Positions 45,816-58,678 of a stretch of DNA of 64,000 nt are shown one piece after another (position 1 is the first letter of the stretch; every line of letters starts with the position of its first letter). The translations under genes and the position numbers were made by a program. The DNA is taken from assembly GCF_902806685.2 (NCBI RefSeq), contig NC_048539.1:8134501-8198500 (forward strand), given 5' to 3'. Source of the stretch: Maniola hyperantus. Taxonomy: Eukaryota > Arthropoda > Insecta > Lepidoptera > Nymphalidae. The notes below the pieces were generated by a model, which was not told the origin of the DNA, did no database searches, and saw nothing but the letters and a program-made list of their open reading frames with translations.

Positions 45816-48800
45816 CTAGAATAATATTTTTGTATTTGTAAAAAACCTATAGACACGATTTTCATGTTACCTACATAGAGGCAAGAAACCCAAATAGGAA
45901 CAAAGATCGTTTGATGAACATTTCAAAAATTAAATTAAACTATTCCGATTTACTGCTATTGCGATTTTGGATAAATACCATGGCAGAGTTGGAAGGGTAA
46001 GCTGATTTATTATTAGCCATTTTAAGGCTGCCTGTCCACTGCACTGGTGCGAAGATGCGGACTGGAGCGAGAAAGCGAGGCGGAGCGGAGTTGCGGACTG
46101 TGTCTGTCCATACGCGGAGCTAGGTTGCGAGCATGCGACGAGTCATTTGAGCTGCTGGTGATGACGGCGGGTACGTGGTTCGCCCGCTCCACGTCTCCGC
46201 TCTGCCTCGCTGCTACGTTTCCCATCTGTGCGGCCGCGCTCCGCGATAACTGTATGATTTTTTTAAATTAGTCCGCAAATCCTTGTCTACTGAAGCGGTG
46301 CGGGAGTTTTGTGCAATTCTATTGGTTAATATTTTAACAGCTCCGCTCCGCTCCTCTCTTCTCCGCATCAGTGGTCAGGCAGTCTAAAGGCTTGACTTAG
46401 ATCAAACTTGGAAAAGGAAATTCAAGTTGTAGTGAAACTATGAAAAAGGTAAAACAAAATCACCTCTTTACAATCAACGCCGTATGTGCCCAGATATCCT
46501 GGCAGATTGGTTTTATCCTTTGTCTCCTCCCCAGCCGCGTCCTGAAGCTGCTTGCTTGGTATCATTTCGTACGCACATTCGTCCCGTGCACGTCGCTCAG
46601 CTCTCTCATCTGCGTCCTGGAAAAATTGAATAAAATCTGTAAAACTATCACAAGATTTGTTTGATTGGACCTCTTTGATAGTGGAAAACATGTGCAAAAG
46701 CATGCGCCGAACGTATCATTAAAGTACCTACCCATTTCAGCAGCAAACAAAAAGGTCATGGATCATCGTGCGTGTGTATCGCACACGCCGACATGTAACT
46801 GCTGCAATTGAGTGAATCCATCTACGTTTCCAATACTAAGCCCTGAGTGTAAGGTTTCAAGTAAAAGTGATCTGGACCGGAGTACCTACCTAACCTAAAT
46901 CTGTTAAAATTGTTTTTCCCGAGTCCCGACCATACTAAAAAAATAGCACGGTAGCTTTGCCTCGGTCGGTGTGGATGGCTCGGGATGCCTCAGACGATCG
47001 CTGGCTCGGCCGAGCATGTCGGTATAGGGCCCATGCTCGAAAGCTCTTCAGTTTGAGCTTCTCGCTTAGTGCGAAATTCAATCTCACCGCATCCTTGTAT
47101 CTATTGCAGAAGTCCGCATCCTCGATGAAATGTGGCTGTTGGCCAGGCGGGTACGTCACAGGTTTGCTTGCTTCGTGGCGCTCTTCAACTTTCGGCCCAC
47201 TAAAGCACACCACTTTCTGGTGGTCGTCGCTAGCGGTACTTGATTTCAGGATACCTTTCAGTGGCACCACATTGTCGCATGTTGGCTTGCTGTAAACCAA
47301 AAGTTGGCAAATATATCTAATTAAACTAGTGCTTAGTACCTACTATTAAGTTTTAATTATATTAGTTCTGTTGAGATATCGAGAGGTTATTGGTACTATG
47401 CTAATTCGATTGTACAGAAATAATGCTAATTTTATTTGCTCATGGAAAAATAATGAAAAAAATGTCTTGTCTGTCCGTCTGTCTATCTGCTAGCTTTTTA
47501 CGACCCAACCGTTTAACCGATTCCAATAAAATTTGGTACAGAGGTAGCTTGCATGCCGGGGAAGGCTACTTTCGATCCTGGAAAATCGAAGAGCTCCCAC
47601 GGAATTTAAAAAAAACCTAGATCCACGCGGGCGAAACCGCGGGCATCATCTACATAGTAAAATATATTTATACCTACCTCAATCTAGCAATACGTAAAGA
47701 GTCATCGTAAGATATGCGATCAGTGGTGGCAGGCGGCGTAGGTGGACGCGGCGGAGCGGCACTTCCTTCTACCACATCGAGGGCAGCAAGGCAACGCTCC
47801 ATAGCATTCGGTTCAGCAACGGCTGCTTGGCCAATCTTAGCCAGCTGGGCTCTGGTTTCAGCCGCTTGCTCTTCGCGTGACGCTTCCTATATAAATCGAA
47901 AATGAAAGTCGTTTTCATCGTCGTCGCACTGCTAGAAGTTCTCTTGCAGGGATCTCCAACACGGTTTTGTACCCAGCTATTCGTTTGAGATCGTCTGCCC
48001 ACGTAGTGGGGTTTCGGTGTGAGGTCGTCATTTAAATACCAACTCAACCAGACAATTTCATGTACCACCTCGTACTCACGTTACGCCATTCTTAAATAAT
48101 GCTGGAGTAATGGAGATGGAGTACCGGAGGCAGTTACATTTTGCTGGTTTATTATTTGGAGTTGTAAAATATAAAGTTCCTCAGTATCTGTTACATAAAC
48201 TTTAGTGGGCAAGTGATGCTCATACCACAATATAACAAAATACAAGTGATGCACAACACCAGGGCAGCTGCATATTTGATCCTTATGCCGCGTCATGCAT
48301 CTGCGGCTTTCAGAGGTAGAGGTTAAACATAATGCGACCAAATTAACCTTCCTCCACCTTATAGAAAACTCCAGACTTCCGGCGGTTATAAAGTAAAATT
48401 CAAAAACCATCTTTTAAAATATTCAAGAGTTGCAGATTAAGTTTATTTATTTATTTTTCCAAATTTCGCTTTTTAATCCTCACCTTGCGAGCCATTCTAT
48501 TTTTACAAGTGAGCCCTTGACTGCAATCTCACCTGATAGTAAGTGATGATGCAGTCTAAAATGGAAGCTGGGTAACTTGGAAGTCGTACAAAAGTTTTTT
48601 GTGTATGAAAGTTTAGACTCATACCTTTCCAAACGACAACGTGCCGGAACGCTACATCGTTTGGCGGCACGGCTTTGTCGGCAGTGTGGTAACTACCTAC
48701 GGCCGAAGCCTCTCACCAGACAGTTCTTCGATTATGTGCTTAAGTACCGATAAAGCTGATAAAGTTTATTTGGCGATTGAAAAATGATCCCAGCCAATAT

Positions 48801-51800
48801 TCTACTGTAATCTTAAAAAAAATTATCTACAGGTAAGTACTTTATCGGAATAAATTATTTACCTCTAATTCGTCTTTCAAATTGCCCTCCCGCATGTGGT
48901 AGTTGCGGACATTATCAATCACCTCCTGAGGGAATTTATCCGGGTTCGCAGTCATGTAACGGTATACGAATAAATCGCATCCAACTATCTTGAATCGGTG
49001 CTTAAATACAGGAACTATGGCTCCTATTGAATAAAAACAAATTATTAATAAAAAGTTAATGCTAAGTAAACCCCCTCCAACCTAGACCTCATCATTGCAT
49101 TAAAAAGATTTAAAAAATACCTAATTTATTAATTACGGTATCTAACAGCCTAGATAAGTAGTTAGTACGTTAGTAGGTATTCCTGTTTGGACACTTTATC
49201 AGACAACTTTTATAAATATAAAAAGTGTAAAACAACCCACAGGTCAAAAATTTTGTAACATGCTTTTTCTTTAACTAAAACTTATTGAGTATAGGTACCT
49301 ATAAAATAATAATATTTGGTGGGAAGTACTGAAGCTGATGCAGAGTTACTTAATGGAAATAATTTAAGTAGGGACTTGAAAGTTTCACTGAATTCGCACA
49401 GTCTTGTTTTTATAAGTTTCAGACTTCAGAAACTACAAGTCTGCTATGAAGTTTATGTTTACAGTTCTAACCAGAGGAATCATGTTAGTATTAGCTAATA
49501 GAATATATTCCTTTTCTAAATGTAAGTAAGTACACACTCGTACCTACCAAGCAAAGTGGTCTTAGGTACGACTGAATAACGACAGTCGATAAAAACAATC
49601 CCCACAAAATAATATCTTATCTAGTTACCTACCGGATTGAAAACATTTACATAAATTAAGGGCTGTAAACGGAAAGGGCCATAAACCAATCATGCTCTAG
49701 GGCTGTGTATGTGCCTTACGTACGCATTATCGATAGTTTTCGACTGTAAACCGACAATTAAGGCGTTGCCGGTTTTTCAGGAATTTGTTGATCCGCCCCT
49801 TGAATAACTCCATCTATATAATATAATCTAATGGGAACATCACCGAACAGAGTAGGAGGAATGAGGAACTAACCTCAGTTTGCATGTGCGTGGAAAAAAG
49901 ATCTGGCATAAAGGGTGGTCGAAGTGAACCAGGCACCCAGGTGGTGCGGTTGTAGAAAAAAATTGTGAAAAAAAGTTTGGATAATATAAAAAAGTGAAGC
50001 TAAATAAAATTGTTTCAAAATATATCTCTAGTACTACAATATCTTACATTAAGTGGTAGGTAATAACCTAGTGGTTAAGACTTCAGCCTCTTATTCAGTC
50101 GGGGTTCAATTCCTTCCTTCACCTCGAACTTTTCGGAATTATGTGCGTTTTAAGAAATGAATCGGTATCACTTGCTTTAACGTAAAAGAAAACATCGTGA
50201 AGAAACCTCGAAAAGAGCCTCAATAGCTCAACCGGTGAAGGAGTGGACTGAAAACCGAAAGGTTGACGGTTCAAACCCCGCCCGTTGCACTATTGTCGTA
50301 CCTACTCCTAGCACAAGCTTGACGTTTAGTTGGAGAGGTAAAGGGAATATAAGTCATTTAACATGGCTAATATTCTTTAAAAAAAAAAAAAAAACCTGCA
50401 TACCTACCTCAGAGTTCCCCACATTATGTTCTCAAAGGTGTGTGAAGTCTGCAATCTGCACTTGGCCAACGTGGTGGACGATGGCCTAAACTCTTCTCAT
50501 TTTGAGAGAAGACCCGTGCTCAGTAGTGAGCCAGCGATGGGTTAGAATAGAATATCTTACCGATATAAAATTTGTCAGGTGTAAAATACGTTGGAAAGTT
50601 TGGATCCGACTCGGGCGTCTGTAAGCGCATCGCTTTGAGGAATGTGCCCTCACGTATGCCGGAGTTTCGGCGCGGTATCTCCCCGATCTTAACCGTGCCA
50701 TCAGCGAGACTGTAGGCCAGCACGAATTGGCGGCCTTTGTCTTCGGGGTGGATCCAATCCAATTCGCAAAGGTAACGAAGGTACTATAAACAGAACACGA
50801 TAACATTAGATCATTGATTATGCTAAGTTATAGGTAGAATTGGTAGTTCGAGCATGCATAATACCTAAGTTGGCCGGCGTTTGACAGTAAACTTGTTAGG
50901 TATTTATAGTACGCGACAGGTCGAGATCGCAATCGGAGTAGGGACGTCCCGCACACCCACACAGCCCCCGCGTTAACCCGGTGCGGGCGAGCGCGGGTGT
51001 GCGGGGCGTCCCTACGCCTCATACCCCGATTGCCATCTAGACCTATCGCGAACTATACTTATGACTTGAAAAATCAGAATAGGGTAAGTCCCATTTGTAC
51101 TGTGGAACTTGAGGTCATCGGACAAAATGTTGTATACTTTTATGTTAATTTGTTCCATAGAACAATTGAGATTATTCTTTCTTTACTTAAGTTCTATAGA
51201 ACTAAGTGACAAAGTAAACTTTTCTCTTTTCGTGGCGGAATGTCAACCGGACCCTAAAATAAAATGATCCTAATGATATTATTTCGCCACGAAAAAAGAA
51301 AGTTTTTATGACGTCAAAGAAAAGCAAGTTCCTGATGAAATGCTAGTTTATTGTTCTATGAAACAAATTAGGATAAAATTGTCTCATTTCGTCCGATGAC
51401 GTCAAGTTCTATGGAAAAAACGGGACTTACCCTTTACAATGGAGCCTTTGATGTACGAGTATATGTGTATCATCTATGGTACGAGTTATGCTCAGTGGCG
51501 TAGCTAGGTAACCAAGGGCCCTGGGGCAAAACAAAGAATGGACAATGAGTGGTATTAAAATCAAATAAAATTGAAAAAATATATGTACCAGTACTAAAAA
51601 GTCAATTGACATTAACTTACTCCTGATATAGCATTTTAATTTTTTAAACGTTCTCAAAAATCATCGTTCAAAAAAATCTTGACTCGAATTCACAATAAAA
51701 CGCACATCGATGAATAATAAAACGCACATATCGCTATCCGTCAAATTTAAAACACTGCCAACCCACAGAAAGAATTTAGGGGAATTCCCTAGGTATAACT

Positions 51801-54800
51801 TTCGAATTTCCCTCAACTGAGTTGCCATGAATAAAGTCGGGTTACAACCTGTGTCATATTTAATTTGAAAATAGGAGAAATTGTCAAAAATTAGTTCGAT
51901 CGAGATTCTCTGGTAAGGATTCAAGGGCCCCCTGAGCTTGAAGGCCCCGGGGCACTGCCCCGCCCAGCCCCTGCGTAGCTACGCCACTGGTTATGCTGCT
52001 ATATTATGGTCTAAGTAGGTTGAACTCAATGAGGATCAACTATTATAATATTGTGTCCCCTGCACAAAAGCACAAGCAATTAGGTAGGTACCTACGCTAC
52101 GACTTACGACTACGAGACACGAGACGTAACATACTTAGTAGGTAGGTACCTAAGTACTAAGAAGTTGTTATAAAAGTATTATTGTGTTTATGGAAATGCT
52201 GTGCAAGAAACAATTGCATTCACAAATGGATTTAAATGACTAGCTCCTGGAATGCAATAAAACGATTCCGAATATTTTGTATCAAACACCTCAGCTTTTC
52301 ACTACATTTTATGAAACGGTAAAGGATTTATTTTGATTTTATTAAAAAAAAGAATTTATTTGTAATGCGATAATGCCTGCGACTTCGTTCGTGTAAGTTT
52401 CAGGGGGTTTTTTTTTCAATTTTGCTGAGAACTTTTTGATTTTTTCAATCTTTGTTTCCAGGATGCAAGTTATATTTTTGTACTAAGTAGATGATGAACC
52501 CCCTGATTTTCGAGGACAAAAGTAGTAGGTATGTTCTTCCCCGGGCTGCAAGCTATCTCTGTGCCTAATTTCCCCAAAAAAGCTAGTAGACAGACAGACA
52601 TAGGTTTGATAATGGGCAACCTTACTAAAGCTAATGACGTATTATGGCAACACACATAATATAAGTAGCATACATAGTATTTCAATAATCAGTACAGGGT
52701 GTAACCAGAACGCAAAAACGAAGACAGGCGATAGTACTGATGATTACTGATATGATACCACAAAAAAACCCGAAAAAAATAATCCTATATTTTGTATAAG
52801 TTCACGATATATTGCAAATAAAACATCTGACTGAGGCTAGAGCATTGACCCCAGTTGTGCTTGCCATACAACTGCGGGTTTAAAAAATACTAAATCACTA
52901 AAACTACAAAATGGCAAATGGTTATTGGTATTGGATTGTGTTTAGATAGTATATAGTAATAAAGTTTTTGCTAACGTTCTGGTTACACCCCTGTATGTGT
53001 TGTTGTACCTTGTTAGCATTAAGATTGTACTTGATGATGTCTTTATGTGGTGGTTTGGGAATGAGTCCGAAGCAGGAACCTAACGTGTCTTCTGGGGCAC
53101 CGATACCGATATGTGGAGGAATACTCTGAAAATATTTTAAAATAAATCTATTTATTTTATTTATTTCGTACTGACCAATATTTAAAACTAAAACATAAAT
53201 ATTGAATGGACATGCACAAAGACAACTTATCTCTTTCTACCAGAACCCTATAGAATGTGAGTGCAAAACTTAGAAAAAGTATATTTATGTACCTATTACA
53301 GGTATATATACTTAATGATTATAATATCTATTTATCTTAGTGCTGTGTTACCAACTAACCTGGTTAGCTGTTGATATCTCTGTCTATTCAGCACATCTTA
53401 AATATAGGTATATTCTTCTTTTCAATCGCTCAATGGAGACGTCTATAGTAGATTAATTTGCTTAGTAGTTGAATCAGTTGTTTGGGTAGGTATAGGTCCA
53501 CGACAGGTATAGATAGCAATCGGGGTATGAGGCGGGGGGTCACCAGCGCTCGCCCGCACCGGGTTAGCGCGGAGCTGTGCGGGCGTGCGGGGCGTTCCCT
53601 CCCCGATTGCCATTTCGATCTGTCACGAATTATAACCTATGTAGTTGCTACGACCGTACACGTAGAGCCGACTCGAGTCCGCAAATATCAAGGGCGTCTT
53701 CTCACTGTATGTATTTAGATTTATGTTGTTGATCTCTTTATTCAAACACTTTATGATGCCCGCGACTCGGTCCGCTTGGATTTAGGTTTTAGAAAATCTC
53801 GTAGTAAAACTTTGCTTTTTTCGGGATAAACTGCTGCCCTACGAGGCTACATTAATTTAGCGTATAAACTATATCCGTTATAAAGTTCAACCAAATCGTC
53901 AATAACATACATGAAAACATCCAAACTTTCACTTTTATAATATTAGTAAGATATTATGAAGTAGTATTATGAAGTCTCGAACGAAATGTAGGTACATGGG
54001 TGTCGAAAAACTTCTATTAAAGCAATCGCTGCAACTAAAAATAATTTTCGTCTTACCTTAGGGAATTCTCTCTTAGTTTCGTGACGAACTTCAATTCGCG
54101 GTGGCTGCTCTACGTTCAGCATGGCCCTGAACAAAAGTTAATTATACAGGCTGTTACTTTGGGAGTGCTAGGCGAAAACTTTGGAGATTATAGAAGTTTG
54201 AAGTAATAAACCTTGACGCCTTATTATTATTTTAAGAAATAAATAATCTTAGTTCCGTTGATACTTTATAAGAAATATTATGTACAAAAATACTAAAATA
54301 TTGCCTTGCAAAATATAAGTGATTTTTTTGTTACAATTTTCCATGTTAGTCCCCTAACTTGATAATTTTCTGTTACTCTTTTCATACACAGGTATAATTT
54401 TTTTAATGGTTTTTCATAACTTATTGGCTTTTAGAAGTAGGTAACGAAAATGGTTTTTAAAATCGACCCCGGTTTTACAAAATTTCTCTATCTCCAAATA
54501 GTTAAGTTTTCGCCTCACTGCGCTGCCAAAATAGAATCCTGTACCTATCTACTATGATTATCCATAAATTTATACAGTGCTGTTGGAGAAACGGGACAGT
54601 AGCACGTCAAGAGCAGAGTTGGAACTTTGTGCCTAGTTACAGTTTGCGTGGACTCTGTTCATTTGTTGACGACATGATTAACGAAACGTTGAGTGAAAAC
54701 TTTCCGTCTGTTAGTTACTATTACGTACCTAAAACTCGGCTACTGTTAGGTACAATTGATTGTTATGGTATCTAAGTTATCACGTGTTTTTCTTTGTTTT

Positions 54801-56892
54801 ATTACTTTCAGTAAAGAACCATAAAAAGTTTTGCAATTTGAGCCTTAAAAGAGGTTTGAAATCTGAAAAGTTAACGGTTCAAAATCCACTCTTTATTGCA
54901 CTATTGTCGTACATCCTCCTACCACTATATTTTTATTCACTTTATTACGCAACCAATAAAGTTTACAAAAGGCGGATTTAAGGTTCAAGAACCTTAAATA
55001 AATGCGAGATCCCATCAGTCAACCTTAGGAAGGTGTGAAACGCGCGTAAGCAGTGGATGTGCCCAAAAGCACTGACTGGTAGAAAAGAGATATTATATTT
55101 TATAGAAGATAGTGCCAAAATAAATAGTACAAAAATTAATAAAATTAATAAATTAAAATAGTAAGTATCTACTTAGATAAATATACAATGTAAATTATGT
55201 AGATCTAAGAAATTAATATTTGATAATATTTATTTCAACTTGAAAGACAGTTGAAATTTTCACAGATGATGTATTTTTGTTGCCGCTATAACGACGAATA
55301 CTAAAAAAACAGAATAAAGTAAATATCTAAGGGAGCCATACAGCAAATGTGATTTTTTGCTCGTTTTTTATAGAAAATGGTGCTCTTTCTTTCTTGATTC
55401 TGGTGTACTTCGTGCGCGAGTCCGACTCGCACTTGGCCGGTTTTTTCCTTTTGAGGTACGGAATCCTATAAACTCATAAAAGTACACACAATACTCGCGT
55501 TCGAGTTTAAACCAGCTATCTAGACGCTATGAAGACTTTAGATAACATCTTGGTACCTAATGCTAAACGCAATTATCCCAATTACAGACAGGCTTTAGTA
55601 GGCTATAGATAAGTTGTAAGTGCCTACGTGACTGATGCGGGGGCATTTACCACAACAATAGAAGATTACCTACCTACCTTAATTAATTGCGCAGCTAGGT
55701 ATAATTGTTTTTGAGACAACACATAACCCGGCTCCCAGTAGTTATAATTAGTAAGTACAAGGAACTTTATGACAATATCATAATAGGCTATTTGCCTATG
55801 TCAAAAGTAAATCATTACTCAGTGATTATCAAATAGAGGGTCTTCCAAAATACGTTAAATCCACGTCCTTTATTAGTTTTAAGTATAATAAGTAATAACC
55901 ATTTTAAATTATCGATTAAACTAAAAAAAGCACGTCAAATCACTGTGACGTCACATGCCAGTATTTTTATAGTTAGGAGCTCGCATACTATACACCGTTT
56001 GATAAAAAGATACCGTATAAAAGTTGCGGTGCTGCCATTGCACTCTGCAGTGTGATGTGCTTCACAAAGTTCCTTGTAATTTAATCTGGTCAAAATCTAT
56101 TTTATTTTATACTAGCTGACCCTGCGAACTTCGTTCCGCCTAACAGTCGATTCAATTTTTTTAATTTTTTTTTAAATATCAATTCACTATCAGAAATTCT
56201 AAAATCCCCACGATTTAGGACTTCAGTACTTTGCAGCATCAGGATTGAGGAGTTAGGATCCGAAGTTCAATGATGTAGCCTATGCTTGGTACCTAAAATA
56301 ATTTTGCATCATCCGCAGTTCCTGAAACATTATAGTTTAGGAGTGCTGTACCCTACATCATCAGGGTTGAGGAGTTGAGACTTGAAGTCTGAGAATAAAG
56401 TCGTTGCTTGGTACCTACAATATGAATTCACTATGAACACTTCCTGAATCTTGATAACTCAGGCGGGCAGTAACCCTGCAGCATCAGGATTAAGGAGTTG
56501 AATCCAGAATTTTTTATGTGACCACCACGAAAACTTTTTTTGTTGATTTAAAAAAAAATTTGCAAATCGGTCCAGAAACCTCGAAAAAATCGATGTAGAA
56601 AAAAGAACCACCTCATTTTTGACAGTCGGTTAAAAACCGATTACCTTGAAATATTTACGGAACAATTTTTAAAATATCCCCTTTCTAACAAAAAAAGAAT
56701 GAATGAAATCGGACTACGCGTTAATGAATTACAACTCAGCATACATTTTAACTTTCATCCCCTCTCCTACGGGAACCATGCTGAATTTCGGGATTAAAAG
56801 TATCCTATATTCTTCCTCATAGTATGACCTCAAATCGTACCAAGTTTCATTGGAATCCATTCAGTAGTTTCAGCGTGATGCGCGGCCGTGAT

Positions 56893-56925
<33 letters not shown>

Positions 56926-58633
56926 TAGACAGACAGACAGACAAAAATGAAAAAAATTACAGTTTTGTGTTCAGTATCGATTATAGAGTGCCCTCGAAAA
57001 AAATTTTCAAAATATCTTCAATGTACAGAATTTGACCTGTTACAGTTTTATTATAAGATTTCATTGGAATCCATTCAGTAGTTTCAGCGTGATGCGCGGC
57101 CGTGATACAGACAGACAGACAGACAGACAGACAGATAGACAGACAGACAGACAAAAATGAAAAAAATTACAGTTTTGTGTTCAGTATCGATTATAGAGTG
57201 CCCTCGAAAAAAATTTTCAAAATATCTTCAATGTACAGAATTTGACCTGTTACAGTTTTATTATAAGAAAATAAAGTCGTTGCTTGGTACCTACAATATG
57301 AATTCACTATGAACACTTCCTGAATCTTGATAACTCAGGCGGGCAGTAACCCTGCAGCATCAGGATTAAGGAGTTGAATCCAGAATTTTTTATGTGACCA
57401 CCACGAAAACTTTTTTTGTTGATTTAAAAAAAAAATTTGCAAATCGGTCCAGAAACCTCGAAAAAATCGATGTAGAAAAAAGAACCACCTCATTTTTGAC
57501 AGTCGGTTAAAAACCGATTACCTTGAAATATTTACGGAACAATTTTTAAAATATCCCCTTTCTAACAAAAAAAGAATGAATGAAATCGGACTACGCGTTA
57601 ATGAATTACAACTCAGCATACATTTTAACTTTCATCCCCTCTCCTACGGGAACCATGCTGAATTTCGGGATTAAAAGTATCCTATATTCTTCCTCATAGT
57701 ATGACCTCAAATCGTACCAAGTTTCATTGGAATCCATTCAGTAGTTTCAGCGTGATGCGCGGCCGTGATACAGACAGACAGACAGACAGACAGATAGACA
57801 GACAGACAGACAAAAATGAAAAAAATTACAGTTTTGTGTTCAGTATCGATTATAGAGTGCCCTCGAAAAAAATTTTCAAAATATCTTCAATGTACAGAAT
57901 TTGACCTGTTACAGTTTTATTATAAGATTTCATTGGAATCCATTCAGTAGTTTCAGCGTGATGCGCGGCCGTGATACAGACAGACAGACAGACAGACAGA
58001 CAGATAGACAGACAGACAAAAATGAAAAAAATTACAGTTTTGTGTTCAGTATCGATTATAGAGTGCCCTCGAAAAAAATTTTCAAAATATCTTCAATGTA
58101 CAGAATTTGACCTGTTACAGTTTTATTATAAGAAAATAAAGTCGTTGCTTGGTACCTACAATATGAATTCACTATGAACACTTCCTGAATCTTGATAACT
58201 CAGGCGGGCAGTAACCCTGCAGCATCAGGATTAAGGAGTTGAATCCAGAATTTTTTATGTGACCACCACGAAAACTTTTTTTGTTGATTTAAAAAAAAAT
58301 TTGCAAATCGGTCCAGAAACCTCGAAAAAATCGATGTAGAAAAAAGAACCACCTCATTTTTGACAGTCGGTTAAAAACCGATTACCTTGAAATATTTACG
58401 GAACAATTTTTAAAATATCCCCTTTCTAACAAAAAAAGAATGAATGAAATCGGACTACGCGTTAATGAATTACAACTCAGCATACATTTTAACTTTCATC
58501 CCCTCTCCTACGGGAACCATGCTGAATTTCGGGATTAAAAGTATCCTATATTCTTCCTCATAGTATGACCTCAAATCGTACCAAGTTTCATTGGAATCCA
58601 TTCAGTAGTTTCAGCTTGATGCGCGGCCGTGAT

Positions 58634-58678
<45 letters not shown>

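Noticed and set aside
46957..47295. 112-codon plus ORF
   Set aside because: Antisense shadow of EFHC exon g.
47769..48068. 99-codon minus ORF
   Set aside because: Out-of-frame shadow of EFHC exon f running into its upstream intron.
50216..50285. tRNA gene with GAA-like anticodon region
   Set aside because: It is the head of a poly(A)-tailed SINE inserted in another SINE.
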